DNA of 64,000 nt, from positions 794,525,823 to 794,589,822 of the forward strand of contig CM062296.1 in NCBI GenBank assembly GCA_031216915.1, written 5' to 3'. How positions within the stretch are numbered: the first letter of the stretch is position 1; each line of letters opens with the position of its first letter. The notes under the pieces were generated by a model. It made no database searches and was not told the origin of the DNA. It was given only the letters and a program-made list of their open reading frames with translations. The position numbers and the translations under genes are program-made. Shown in pieces: positions 21,887 to 32,175 of the stretch. This DNA comes from Pictodentalium vernedei (lineage: Eukaryota; Mollusca; Scaphopoda; Dentaliida; Dentaliidae).

Positions 21887-23036
21887 AGCAAGGACGGCCT
21901 TGATCGCAGTGAGGGACCGCACATCCTTCCTCAAAAGTGTCCTTACTTTTAGTACTTTTAGGCTTGCAACCCAAACGCCAACTTCCCATATCACTCTCAA
22001 CCTCTGTTATCAAATCAGAAAGAGAGATTTTAGCTAAATGATATGCAGTAATGAGGACACATTTGCATTTGGTCTGAATTCGTGTAGCACAACCTAATCT
22101 GAGAAAAGTTTCAACGTTTTTTGTTCAATTGATGTTGAGATCACCTGAAAGCTAATGATTAACCAGAATACATCGAACATATGTTCTGTCCGTGTATAGG
22201 GTCGAGATGAACAAAGAAGCCCACCTTGTGATTTTTGATGCATATAAACCTTTTAATTTAAGTTACGTGAGTCACGCACGCAATAGAGCAAGCGATGCCG
22301 GCTTATTGCACAAAAGAACTATTTGTTGATTGAAGTGCAAGTCAGCATGCACCCATCTGTTACGATGACTGAAAAGATTGTTGTCCATACAAAAGGCGAG
22401 GAAACGCAATAATATGATCTAACATGTCTCTCGTTCTGAATATGAGAATAGGGCGACTATTGCCTCATGAGAAAATGTTTAAGGGAGCAATTATAGCTAT
22501 AGTATAGGGGCTTGACCAGCACAAATGAAGTGGAGGAGATGGAATATTCTACTGTTGCACATGGGAGAGGGAAATCATTTTATCTCCTCCAGTTCATTTC
22601 ATCTCTCGCTGAGTTAAGATTTTGTATTACCCAAAGGAGAAGGTACAAAACTTTCCCCGCGAAAAAAAAATATCTAACTTCTCATACCAAGAAGGGAACA
22701 CTGGGTACATTTTGAAGACTTAGTTCCAAGAAATAACCACATCAAAATAACCCAGAAAATATCAGATTGAGATTACATGAGCCACTTTTAGTGATTTCAG
22801 GCATGAATGTATAAACGGTTGACAATTTCCACGAAAAGTGGGGTGGCGTATCTCCCACCACGGGTATTACGCCGCTGAATATAACTGTGATATTGTCTGA
22901 GTCTTGCCTTTAATATCATCAATTGGGAGCTATTAACCATTAAAGGTCTTTATCCGACTTGGACAAACTTTGCGATCTAAGAACAAGTATTTTGACATTC
23001 GATCAAGAAGAAGTCGTGTGTCAAAAGTCAAATTAC
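21887..23036. other. Unassigned 1.1-kb stretch
   Basis: No supported feature; open frames are short and without motifs. Confidence 0.4.
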
Positions 23037-23111
23037 CTCAGCGGTGGTTTCCAGTCAAGTTTTGGCTGCCTCTAGAGGTAGCCAAGACTTCGCTGGAAAC
23101 CACTGCTGAGC
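23037..23111. repeat. Hairpin, single copy
   Basis: Arms 'ctcagcggtggtttccag' and complement; inner 'ttggctgcctctagaggtagcc' pairs around TCTAGA. No terminal repeats were identified outside it. Confidence 0.7.
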
Positions 23112-23156
23112 CGCTCGATTCTCCAGGTGTGGTTTAGGGAAAAGCCCGGAAATTAC

Positions 23157-23399
23157 TTAACCCTTTAACTAACATGAAAAACAGACGACACTAGCAAAAC
23201 AAATTAAAAATAACTATTTTCTTTTCATTTGTTGTCTCAAAAACATAGGTTATGACCCCTCGTTGGAACGAGCTCGTTCCAACGAGGGGTCATAACTTAT
23301 CTTTTTGGGACAAAAAAATGAAAAAATAATGAAAATTAATTGCCGATTTTTGAGAATAGAGCTGGCCGGTTTTGGCCGTTACGTTGTGTAAAGGGTTAA
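23157..23399. mobile_element. TTAA hairpin MITE, subfamily 2
   Basis: TTAACCCTTTAACTAAC and TGTAAAGGGTTAA ends. The core is shortened to a single GAACGAGCTCGTTC, lacking the second GAGCTCG unit, but the outer arms match (CGTTGG with CCAACG). Confidence 0.9.
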
Positions 23400-23585
23400 A
23401 CCATTAAGTGTTGAAAGAGAGTCGATATGCTTCCATTCCATTTATCTTGCGAACAGGCTTTAGATGACCTCATTTTATCAAGATTTTCTAGGTGGGCCAT
23501 TGCTGCTCTCCTTATTTTACTTTCATGTAGGCTGCAGTATAGTCGCTCGCCTCAAAACGAACAAACCGATGCTATGAAATATTTA

Positions 23586-23738
23586 AGGAATGATCGTTAC
23601 TTTTTGTCTATTTCTTGAGTTATGAACCCCAAAAAAACAAAGTCCAAACTCTGTAAATGGGCCATTTACACGATGTTTGGACTTTGTTTTGGGGGGTTTA
23701 TAACTCAAGAAATAGACAAAAAGAAACGATCATTCCTT
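23586..23738. repeat. 153-bp palindrome, single copy
   Basis: Arms of about 65 bp: 'aggaatgatcgttactttttg' region, 'tatttcttgagttat' and 'acaaagtccaaac', mirrored on the right. The loop near 23660 is GGGCCATTTACACG. Ends not followed by a recognised target duplication. Confidence 0.8.
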
Positions 23739-24996
23739 ATAATTAAACGTTCGCGACCCAAATAAATAAATAGTGTTAGTCGTCCTCTACTTCAGCGAAC
23801 GAAAACTTAAGAACTAAAACTGTTAGACATATTATTTTTCTGGCATAAAAGAGGGCGCATATTGTTGAAATGCAGGTAGCAATTGACATACTTTTCAAGT
23901 CAAATGCACTTATGTCATTAAAGTTTTTATTGACCAATGAATTACGTAATGCAAAGAAAACGTCATAAGCCACGCCTCCCTCAAATTTCATTCAACTGTT
24001 CACTTCACGTAAAAGTTACGTTCCGTGGTAGGTGGAAGTAGGCCATCAGTATTACATTGTATTTTGGTTTTGACCGTTTCCCGAGAACTGAAAAACACAG
24101 TTGGTAAAAGTGGAGTTAGATATAAAGCCAGATGACATTGCCGTATTCAAATTTGCAATGTCAAAATTGCCGTATTCGTCGTGACCAGCAATTGTTTACA
24201 ATCGATTTGTGTAAAACGATGAACGCAGACGATCACCCAGTGTGCGTAAAAATTGAAATATCAAATAAATACAGGTATGAAGAAAAAGAAAAACTGACCC
24301 ACCACGGTCATTTAAATATTTTATAAATAATTTCATGGTGATAAATTAGTAATATAAATTTATTTTTCTTTTTCACATTTAGAACGTGCCAGTGTTCTAA
24401 CTTCTATTGATATGACACCATGTTGCAACTCCAAAGACTGGTATTTTAGGGGCGTGGCTGGGGCGGACCTAATTGTGTTTTTTCGGTTCATTGAGTTATG
24501 AAAACAAAAAAACAGAATCGTGCGAGCTAATCGTTTTATCTAAAAACGCATGAACCGAAAAAAAGTTTAATTATTTAGCTGTAGACATGACCTCGACTTT
24601 AGACAATCAGCTCATTAGGCCATAATCGGGATTCCATAAAGAATGGTGAATAATCTGTGCCGTCGAATGAAGGTAATTGTTAAAACAAATCATTAAGAAA
24701 TAGCCCACATTGACCAGAGACAAAGACGTAGTTTCTGCAAGGAAATATTGCGTTCACCTCAAACTATTCTATGCCATGAGATCTACCTGTGTTCCAAAAA
24801 TATTCAGACGTGGTAGAAGCTAAAGAAAAGTGTGTGTGCAGGCGCATAGCAATACGGGATTTAAGTGGAGTGACACCCCTCTCCCACCCACCCTCAACAA
24901 TTTTTCTAGTCGGTTATGTATTGTCTGCACTGGATTTTTAGATATCGCTGGGAATCTTTACTTTCTCGCGAGACGAGATTTATTACTTTGACTTAT
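23739..24996. other. Unassigned stretch
   Basis: The frame at 24132-24326 and the minus frame at 23776-23991 have no recognised motif. No repeat assigned. Confidence 0.4.
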
Positions 24997-25064
24997 CGTC
25001 GCCCGAGTGCTAGAATGTTCTATGTCCCATAGGGGACATAGAACATTCTAGCACTTAGGCGACG
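24997..25064. repeat. Hairpin related to family I
   Basis: Arms CGTCGCCCGAGTGCTAGAAT and complement, inner TGTTCTATGTCCC. The arm aligns with those at 32109 and 48297 (GTCCCTTGAG...GTTCTATGTGCC). Confidence 0.65.
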
Positions 25065-25196
25065 TTATGTTAGAGACACAGTCGGCCATACAAATGGGCG
25101 GCTGTAGTACTTGATTCGAGCAGCTGATGGCCCAACATGACCAATGATGGTTGTATATTTAACAGGGTTCCACTGCTGTAAAAATACAAGTTACGT

Positions 25197-25385
25197 TTAA
25201 CCCTTTACCCAACGCAGATTCTATCAAAATTTATTATTTTAAATGTTATCTTTTTCAGATTTTTCCAAAAAATGTCAACTCAACCATATCCTGTGACCCC
25301 TCACTGGAACGAGCTCGATGAACTCGTTCCAATGAGTGGTCACATGATATGGTCTTGTTGAGTTTTTTTGAAAACTAAATGTTTT
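25197..25385. mobile_element. TTAA hairpin MITE, subfamily 1, right end lost
   Basis: TTAACCCTTTACCCAACG and both hairpin arms are present, but the sequence leaves the family shortly after 'gttgagtttttttgaaaac' and no right terminus follows. Core arms mismatched (CACTGG with CCAATG). Confidence 0.8.
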
Positions 25386-25556
25386 CCAAAGGCTCATTTT
25401 GTAATATACTTGTCAATTAAGTCATCCAACGAAGCTGGAATGACTTATTGTAAGCATACTTTTTAAAAAAAATTTTGCTCTTTTTTCCCCTTCAGCGAAC
25501 AACGGCCACATTTCCAAAGCTACGGTCACTAAATATGGCACATTTGCAAATGTTGA

Positions 25557-25764
25557 CCCGGTGTGACAGGAATGGAAGTCCGTAGGAACGTTATTCCCTC
25601 TGGACTATTATTCCGCGGAATTATAGTCGTAGGTCTATCATTTCTAGGAATAGTAGTCCGGCGGACTACTATTCCTAGAAATGATAGACCTAGGACTATA
25701 ATTCCGCGGAATAATAGTCCAGAGGGACTAATTTTCCTACGGACTTCCATTCCTGTTACACCGG
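25557..25764. repeat. 208-bp near-perfect palindrome
   Basis: Two arms of about 100 bp meet at AGTCCGGCGGACT (about 25655-25668). Inside each arm are nested short palindromes such as TTCCGCGGAA and TTCTAGGAA. Outer ends CCGGTGTGACAGGAATGG mirror on the right. Only a handful of differences separate the arms (for example GTAGGTC against CTAGGAC). Open frames on both strands over it are a consequence of the palindrome. Confidence 0.9.
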
Positions 25765-26262
25765 CATTGAACATTCCAGTGTTAGATGTTTTTTATTTTA
25801 GATCTTTATCCATAACTACGTCACTTCAATCCTTTTTATCGACTTTTTAATATCTACGCTTGCATCCAGCCCTTCCCCCACTCCTTTCATCTTTTCTAAA
25901 TTTCATTTCCAACAAGAAACATATCTAAAAATATGCTAGCCCTTGTCAAGTGCGCGACGGGTTTTAGAAAGTTGTCGTATGGTGGGAGCGGCGGCTTCGA
26001 TGAATGCAATACACCTCTGAAGCAGCTGACAACGTTCTTTCGTGTCACACCGTCTATTTTTATCATGCCAACAAATTTATTTTTACCCGCCTGTCTCCCC
26101 GTTTCGGTGTGCGTGATACGATCTGCTTCGGTCTATTTCTACCGCTTCAACCATTTTTCTACGCGAAAACTAGCCTTCACGTTAGAAGATTATTTAAGTG
26201 AAAGGAATAGCCCGAAGGCGACATTCACTTGCCAAATGGAACAGAATATGTTTACATTTGTA

Positions 26263-26295
<33 letters not shown>

Positions 26296-26564
26296 TTTTT
26301 GGCCTCCTGCTGATTTGTCGCTGTCCGCCAACGAGGAGGCCTACATTAACCCACTCCACCGCGGGATTATTCCTCCCCAACTCTCCCTCCGAATTCCCCA
26401 ATATTCAGTCAAACAATGTTTCGTAATTTCCCCTATTGGAACTTTCTCAATGACCCCCAACTATAAAATAGACCCTTCCCCTCATGCCATGCCATTCCTC
26501 ATCCTCTGTTCCTTCAGGTTTTCATCTCATTTTTTCCTCTACCTTTCCCGTGGAGTCTTATTCA
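25765..26564. other. Spacer with (AAT)n
   Basis: An (AAT)n microsatellite lies at 26264-26295. The 126-codon frame around it has no recognised domain and reads through the microsatellite as poly-Asn. I leave it unassigned. Confidence 0.45.
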
Positions 26565-26614
26565 AATAGGCAAATATTTGGGACATACTAAGATGAAACG
26601 TCCCAGGGCCTCCA

Positions 26615-26910
26615 TTACTGCAAAGTTGAACATTTGGCACGCACTTTCCCGACGACTCTCCCCCTCAAATCTAGTGACTTGGGTCTCACTTTGTACAGCA
26701 ATCCAAGCGATCCATCCAAGTTCTCTTTGAAACTAGCGCATCTTTTTAAATATAATCCATCTAAAGAGCTCTTGGACATGATTCCAGCTCGGTAGTTTCT
26801 ATTGCAATCCTCGAGCACTCTTCTCCCGATAAAGCTACCCGCTGCATCAGAATCATATTCAAGATCTTCAGTCACAATAAAGTAATTCTCCATTAGCTTC
26901 ATCGCCTGCC

Positions 26911-26911
<1 letters not shown>
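26615..26911 (-). pseudogene. LINE-X C-terminal fragment
   Basis: Minus-strand frame QAMKLMENYF...RRVLEDCNRNY...KSSLDGLYLKRCASF...DGSLGLLYKVRPKSLDLRGR resembles the region just upstream of the Cys-rich tail of non-LTR retrotransposon proteins. The upstream half is across the L2 insertion: the codons of WLRQ end at the insertion point and AMKLM resumes after it. The tail motif (METL/ALGRFILVCP) follows in a shifted frame to about 26570. Confidence 0.7.

Positions 26912-26957
<46 letters not shown>
26912..26957 (-). repeat. (ATT)n tail of the LINE
   Basis: Trinucleotide tail at the LINE 3' end, as is usual for L2/CR1 elements, which end in short microsatellites rather than poly(A). Confidence 0.85.
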
Positions 26958-26958
<1 letters not shown>

Positions 26959-27029
26959 TACATTTTGTGAGCGCAAACATCTCACAATATTAAAAAAGTT
27001 CCATGGCGCTTTACAACACTGCTCATAAA

Positions 27030-28077
27030 CTAAATGATGACCAACATAGGATTTAAAAAATATTTGTTAAATAAATGGGATTTCAATCTAGATTTAAATG
27101 CTGTCAAAGAAGGGGCTGTTTTAACAAATTCTGGTAGCATGTTAAACAGTCTAGGAGCATTGTAGCTAAAGGAACGTCCACCATAGCAAGCGAGAACATA
27201 GGATTTCTCTTCTAAAAGATTTTGGTTTGTGGAACGGAGGGGGCGTTTCGGTATATATGGTTTTACTGGATTAGCAATGTTCCTGTGTACTTTATATGTG
27301 AAGAGGAGAATTTTGAACTCAACTCTGGTCATAATAGGAAGCCAATGCAAACTTTTCAACTTAGGTGTTATGTGCTCTCTCTTTTTCGCTAATGTCACAA
27401 TGCGTGCTGCTGTGTTTTGAATAGACTGTAGTCTGCCAAGTTGTTTATTGGGAAGACCATGTAGAAGCGAATTACAGTAGTCCAGCCTTGAAGAAATAAA
27501 TGCGTGAATGAGGCATTCTGTGGCACGCGTGGTTAGGTATTTTCTGGATCGACCAACTTTCCGAAGATAAAAATTGGCGGACTGGCAGACTTTTGAAATA
27601 TGAGGAACCATGGTTAAGTGAGAATCAAAATACACATCAAGGTTTCTAACAGTGGTAGATGGATTCATAATGGTATCTCCTACTTTAAGGCAGGGCAAAT
27701 TGTCTGGGGCAGGTTTATGCCTAGAAGAAAAAATTATAAGTTCTGTTTTCTCATCGTTAAGTTTAAGTTTGTTTACCAGCATAAAGGTTCTAATATCATC
27801 GATGCAATTCCGCAAAATTTGAAATTTCAACTCAGTGTCATTTGTATCCAAGAGGTCAAACTCCGCATAGATCTGTGAGTCATCTGCATAGAAATGGCAG
27901 CCAATCCCATGTGATCGAATAATCTCCCCGAGGGGCTGTATGTATAATGTAAAAAGAATTGGACCCCAGGACTGAGCCTTGGGGTACGCCAAATTTAAGT
28001 GGTACAGGGTTTGATTGAATTCCCTCAGTTGTGACACACTGGGTCCTTTCTGATATGTAGGATTGAAACCACCTCAA
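27030..28077 (-). pseudogene. LINE reverse transcriptase, C-terminal two thirds
   Basis: A reverse transcriptase of the L2/CR1 group would copy LINE RNA into DNA at a nicked target. The frame at 28077-27960 reads WFQSYISERTQ then FGVPQGSVLG. A one-base gain in a G run near 27963-27966 moves the frame to GPILFTLYIQPLG. The catalytic FYADD box is at residues 49-53 of the 335-residue frame. Next come KLKLNDEKTELIIF and the thumb signature FISSRLDYCNSLLHGLP, then RLQSIQNTAARIV, HWLPIMTRVEFKILLFTYK and the usual C-terminal SFKSRLKSHLF-like end (TAFKSRLKSHLF). Both the frameshift and the missing upstream RT blocks make it inactive. Confidence 0.9.
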
Positions 28078-28604
28078 TGCTTTGTCTGCTTTGATTCTAG
28101 GGACTGTATGATTTGGAACAGTTGCTTTTGGTCAGAGCCACAAGCATTGATCTTACCACAAAGAAACTGTTTCTTAAAGTGAGTAATTTGGTTTTTGACA
28201 ACTTTACATTGTGCAATGTACATCTCGCGATGTACAGTTAGATTTGTACGTCGCCACTGCCTTAACCATCCTGTCTGAATGTTAGAATTCCATACAAGGT
28301 TAAACGTTGTTTCACACCATCTGCTGTTTGGAAGGTTTACCAGGTAAATCACGTAGCATAATTTTCCCATATCTATTCTCTTATTAACCGGCATCCAAAC
28401 GAGTACCCGTCTGAACGCTTCCAGTGCGGCTGCGTTACCTGATAGGTTAACCACCGACCAGCATCATTTTGTAGACTCTCCAAATTCCTCATCATCGTTT
28501 GGTTAAGAGGGATCACATCTTTTCCGTAAGTTCTACTTGGTAATTCCACTCCCTACCAAATAGTTTTTCCAACACCCTGTTAAAGCTATTTCTTACAAGA
28601 AGCT

Positions 28605-29420
28605 TTAACCCTTTACCCAACGAATCGCCAGCATCCACACGCGTAATATGCAGATTCAGCAGCTGAAAAATATTATTTTTCGAAATATTTCAACAAAACC
28701 ATATCATGTGACCACTCTTTGGAACGAGCTCATCGAGCTCGTTCCAATAAGTAGAGCTGTAGGTTTTTAAATTTCTTGTTCTGCTTCGATTTTGGTTTTT
28801 CAGGTGGAGTAAAACCTCGGATCGGTTCGGTTTTCGGTTTGTTCATGGCCAAATACAATTCAATAAAACTCTTTCTTATGTCCGGAGTCATGACTGAATG
28901 GCAGTGAAACTGAGTTAAACTCAATGAATGCCCGAAATAAACTATAATACATGAAGAGTCAGGAAGGCCAATATAATAATTACCTAAATATACAGAACTT
29001 TTATTGTGCTTTGCCATTTTTCGAGGTCTGACACCTACACGCAACTTGAGGAAAGCTGCAAACACAACTAAACTGAACTGTCGGAAATTCACAGAATGTA
29101 GCCTTCCCAGAGTAGTGAGAGTACCCAGACACTGCCATTGGCAGTGTCTGGGTACTCTCACTACTCTGGGATGGCTACATTCTTTGAATTTCTGCAGCAA
29201 GAGAGTATTTAATAAAAAACGAAAAACCTTAGATTACGGGATGTCGACGGTTTCGGTTTTTTAAAAAAAAACTAAAAACCTCGGTTCGGTTTCGGTTAAC
29301 CTACAGCTCTACCAATGAGGGATCACATGATATGGTTTTATTGTAATTTTTCGAAAAAAATTAAAAAACGATATTTAAATTAATAAATTTTGATATCGTC
29401 TGCGTTGGGTAAAGGGTTAA
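28605..29420. mobile_element. TTAA hairpin MITE, subfamily 1, split by a hAT MITE
   Basis: TTAACCCTTTACCCAACG at 28605 and TTGGGTAAAGGGTTAA at 29405-29420 bound the element. The left arm and core run to 28751; the right arm resumes at 29312 (ccaatgagggatcacatgat). It occupies a TTAA inside LINE-X. The plus-strand LINE-X copy has the same MITE, same orientation relative to the LINE, at the same place (31318-31575). Confidence 0.9.
28752..29311. mobile_element. hAT-type MITE with 8-bp target duplication
   Basis: Ends TAGAGCTGTAGGTT and AACCTACAGCTCTA, flanked by CCAATAAG (28744-28751) and CCAATGAG (29312-29319), 7 of 8 matching. An 8-bp duplication with TAGAG ends fits hAT. Inside, a hairpin at about 29094-29184 pairs 'cccagagtagtgagagtac' with its complement. 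Near both ends are repeats of CGGTTTCGGTTT type. Confidence 0.85.
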
Positions 29421-29749
29421 CTGATTGAGTACTCTTTTTCTCCTTTCTCTTAAATGTATTCATGTGGTTTCGGCATATGCCTCTGTCTGTAACACATGAA
29501 TTCTCCCCCAAGTATTCATATTCTCCCGTTTCCCCCACTGCTATATCATTGTCTTCCCCGTGACAATAGAGAATTTACCCACAAGCTTATCTATATACTG
29601 GAATTTTTCATATTCTCAAATTGTAAATGTTTGTTTATGAGTGTATAACAACACTCTCAACAGCCAGGTTCATATTGTGACGAGTCGTTTACAGGTGGGT
29701 ACCGAAAAAGAACCATCGAGCAAATAACTGCCTAATGTATTAACCCGGC

Positions 29750-29955
29750 ATGAATAGTGTTAGCATCGGTTGGTGGAAAGTGTGCCGCATTCTTGCTCTA
29801 CGCCTTGGTATCCAGCTCCACCGTGCTCTCTCGTAAGCAACCAGGAAGAAGTTTCTTGTCCAAGAACACAACTGTGATAATGCTGGTGAAAATTGAACCA
29901 GCGATCCTTCGATCTCAAGTCCAATGCTCTAAAGAATGAGCCCGTGAGAACCCAT
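29750..29955 (-). mobile_element. tRNA-headed SINE, 3' truncated
   Basis: On the minus strand, 'ttctttagagcattggactt' matches the head of the SINE at 1590. The B box (GGTTCAA) lies at 29893-29899, followed by 'gttgtgttcttggacaag'. The body stops early. Confidence 0.7.
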
Positions 29956-30154
29956 CGTGTAATCATGAGGCTTGTCTGTGGAAAAAAATGAGCGTGCGTG
30001 TGCTTGTTGGGGAGAGAACACGTTTTCCATGTGCGCCACTCGCTTCCGTCTTCTCTGAATATATCTGACCCGAATTACTTTAAAATCTCTGATCACATTG
30101 TGAAGGCCTGTCTATCAATAACCTTTCAACCTAGACGACCTGCATGGACTTGTT

Positions 30155-30783
30155 TTAACCCTTTGGGACTTTAATTATCGTGACGTTCAAACGCCACTGG
30201 GAATTCAGTTTCTTCAACGTTTTTCAAAATGTCAAACGTCGGAAAGTACAAATAAAAAGATATTTTTTCACATTAGTGATTATTTGATTGAGGGCTAGAT
30301 TATTCTTGGTGGTCTGAATTTGTTATTCAAAACCTGTTTTATTACAAATTATTGGAGAGTGCCCACAGGCACTCTCCAATAATTTGTGATAAAACAAATT
30401 TATATAAACAAAATATTATTTGTGTTTGACTGAATATGAAGTATAAGCAAGGGAAGTGCTGACTTTAAAGTTTTGCTCTGGTATCCTCCTCAGTTTTTGA
30501 AAGCCATGATAGTGGCTTCTTGCAGTCAAACAGTTAAGAAGTCTTGACAGCAGGATTATAATAGTATTTTAAGCTGCGATAACATTTGGCTCAACGGTTG
30601 TCTCTGAGCACTAGTCGGGAGAAAACAGGAATAGAGGTTTAAAAAATCGAAAATAATAACAAAACAAATGACCACAATGTATCAAGGCGCTGTCTGATTT
30701 CGTACGTCATAAGACGTATAAAAGTATCAACGCGCTGTTTGATTTCGTACGTCATAAGACGTACAAATGCACCAACGGGTTAA
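30155..30783. mobile_element. TTAA-bounded element with hairpin F and a tandem 51-mer
   Basis: TTAACCCTTTGGGAC at the left and CCAACGGGTTAA at the right suggest another TTAA/CCC element. It encloses a hairpin (30331-30400) of family F. Near the right end are two tandem copies of about 44-51 bp (GCGCTGTYTGATTTCGTACG followed by TCATAAGACGTA) at about 30680-30772. Confidence 0.6.
30331..30400. repeat. Hairpin family F, copy
   Basis: Arms 'acaaattattggagagtgcc' and complement around CACA. The sequence GGGAGAGT/GGAGAGTGCC and its complement is shared with 14759-14824 and 62949-63017. Confidence 0.75.
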
Positions 30784-30935
30784 ACAGTACTGTTTAATGG
30801 AGAAATGGGCGAGTGAAGATGTTAGACTTGTGAGGAGGTTCAGTAATAATATAATCCTTCAGCCCTATCATTGATCATCCTGTACAGTTATGTGCTTAGT
30901 GCTTTGTGTGCTTTGGACTACCAGGGTTTGCTTGG

Positions 30936-31118
30936 CGACGTGACAACCGTTACTTATTCCCAGTTCCTTATTCGTATCGTTATCAACCGATAATTTGCTT
31001 GGGGCGTGACAACCGTTATTTATTCCCAGTTGCTTATTCGACATTCGTTATCAACCGATGCTATCGGTTGATAACGAATGTCGAATAAGGAACTGGGAAG
31101 AAATAACGGCTGTCACGT
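30936..31118. repeat. Hairpin family H with an extra half arm
   Basis: The full hairpin (31005-31118) pairs 'attcgttatcaaccgat' with its complement and includes 'ttcccagttgcttattcg'. A single extra arm in direct orientation precedes it at 30936-30991. A second copy of the hairpin is at 59018-59132. Confidence 0.75.
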
Positions 31119-31137
31119 CCTTGTTTTGCTTCACGTT

Positions 31138-31875
31138 CCAGTATACAGAAAAGCTTGTCCGTAAGTTCTTTATTGTCACGAGGAATACAAGGATATAGCT
31201 GTGGGGGAGACGGGAGAATATGAATACCTGGGAGTGAATTCATGTGTTACGGACAGAGGCATATATTGAAACTACATGATTAAATTTAAGAGAAAGGAGA
31301 AAAGAGTACTCAATCAGTTAACCCTTTATCCAACGCAGACGATATCAAAATTTATTATTTCAAATATCATTTTTTCACATTCTTCAAAAAATTTCAACAA
31401 AACCATATCATGTGACCCCTCGTTGGAACGAGCTCGACGAGCTCGTTTCAACGAGGGGTCACATGGTATGGTTTTGTTGAAATGTTTTGAAAAAATTAAT
31501 ATTTTTTCAACTGCTGAATTTGCATATCATCATATTTGCGGGCGGATGTGGGCGATTCGTTGGGTAAAGGGCTAAAGCTTCTTGGAAGAAATAGCTGTAA
31601 CAGGGTGTTGGAAAAACTATTTTGGAGCAAGTGGAATTACCAAGTAGAACTTATTATGGAACAGATGTAATCCCTCTCAACCAAACGATAGTGAGGAATT
31701 TGGAGATTCTACAAAATAATGCGGGTCGGTGGATAACCGGATCAGGTAACGCAGCCGAACTGGAAGCGGCCATACCGGAACTCGTTTGGATGACGGTTAA
31801 TAAGAGAATAGATATGGGTAATTTATGCTACCTGATTTACCTGGTAAACCTTCCAAATAGCACACGGTGTTGAAG
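31138..31875 (+). mobile_element. LINE-X copy 2, plus strand, split by a TTAA MITE
   Basis: Blocks 31138-31317 and 31576-31875 align with 29602-29421 and 28604-28315 of copy 1 in inverted orientation. The plus frame from about 31622 reads VELPSRTYYGTDVIPLNQT, IVRNLEILQNNAGRWITG and MTVNKRIDMGNLCYLIYLVNLP, the thumb region of a non-LTR RT. Homology with copy 1 stops abruptly at both ends. Confidence 0.8.
31318..31575. mobile_element. TTAA hairpin MITE, subfamily 1, in LINE-X copy 2
   Basis: Complete: TTAACCCTTTATCCAACG left, CGTTGGGTAAAGGGCTAA right, core arms nearly matched (CGTTGG with CAACG, one transition). It occupies the same LINE position as the MITE in copy 1. Confidence 0.9.
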
Positions 31876-32108
31876 GTGTCACGCATTTCTATATCAGCAA
31901 AATTTATATTACATTACAACATTTTCTGATTAATCCTCCAAATTGTTCGCAGTGGGTAACCGATGTACAGACTGAAGGCTGGCAAGGCGGAGACAAAAGA
32001 GAAAAATGAATCTGGAGATGGAAATATTTGATAAAAATATATAGTAGTGGAAAGAGTAGTGAGATCCGTAGTGGTAATGGTAGGGACAGCTGCGGAAAAC
32101 GCACAAAT

Positions 32109-32175
32109 CGTCCCTTGAGTTTCAATGTGTTCTATGTGCCTACTGGCACATAGAACACATTGGAACTCAGGAGAC
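32109..32175. repeat. Hairpin family I, copy 1
   Basis: Arms starting GTCCCTTGAGTTTCAATGTG, inner GTTCTATGTGCC, and complement. Near-identical to 48297-48362. Confidence 0.8.

Larger units (their letters stand above)
26912..28275 (-). mobile_element. L2/CR1-type LINE, 5'-truncated, nested in LINE-X
   Basis: On the minus strand the element begins in the endonuclease-RT linker (RQWRRTNLTVHREMY), carries part of the reverse transcriptase, then a 3' UTR containing 'gtaaagcgccatggaac', and ends in an (ATT)n tail at 26912-26957. The short repeat AAGGCAG flanks it on both sides (about 28268-28274 and 26905-26911), and the host LINE-X frame resumes across it, which supports insertion by target-primed reverse transcription. 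The RT blocks between the linker and WFQSYISERTQ are missing, an internal deletion. Confidence 0.85.
26565..29602 (-). mobile_element. LINE-X copy 1, minus strand, split by two insertions
   Basis: Three blocks of one non-LTR retrotransposon reading frame are visible on the minus strand. The first (29602-29421) has a palm-to-thumb segment with EYLG and KRKEKK-like residues. The second (28604-28268) has LPSRTYGKDVIPLNQT, then RNLESLQN and MPVNKRIDMGKLCYVIYLVN. The third (26911-26565) has a C-terminal segment with KSSLDGLY, ENLDGSLG and, in another frame, MEALGRFILVCPKY. The TTAA MITE (28605-29420) splits blocks one and two. An L2/CR1 LINE (26912-28267) splits blocks two and three. The element is 5'-truncated and decayed. 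The LINE clade is not resolved. Confidence 0.8.

Noticed and set aside
25563-25850. Open frames on both strands over 25529-25850 with near-identical peptides
   Set aside because: They are the two faces of one palindrome, not genes.
25933-26313. 126-codon frame as a host exon
   Set aside because: No domain or splice context, and its end is poly-Asn from an (AAT)n microsatellite.
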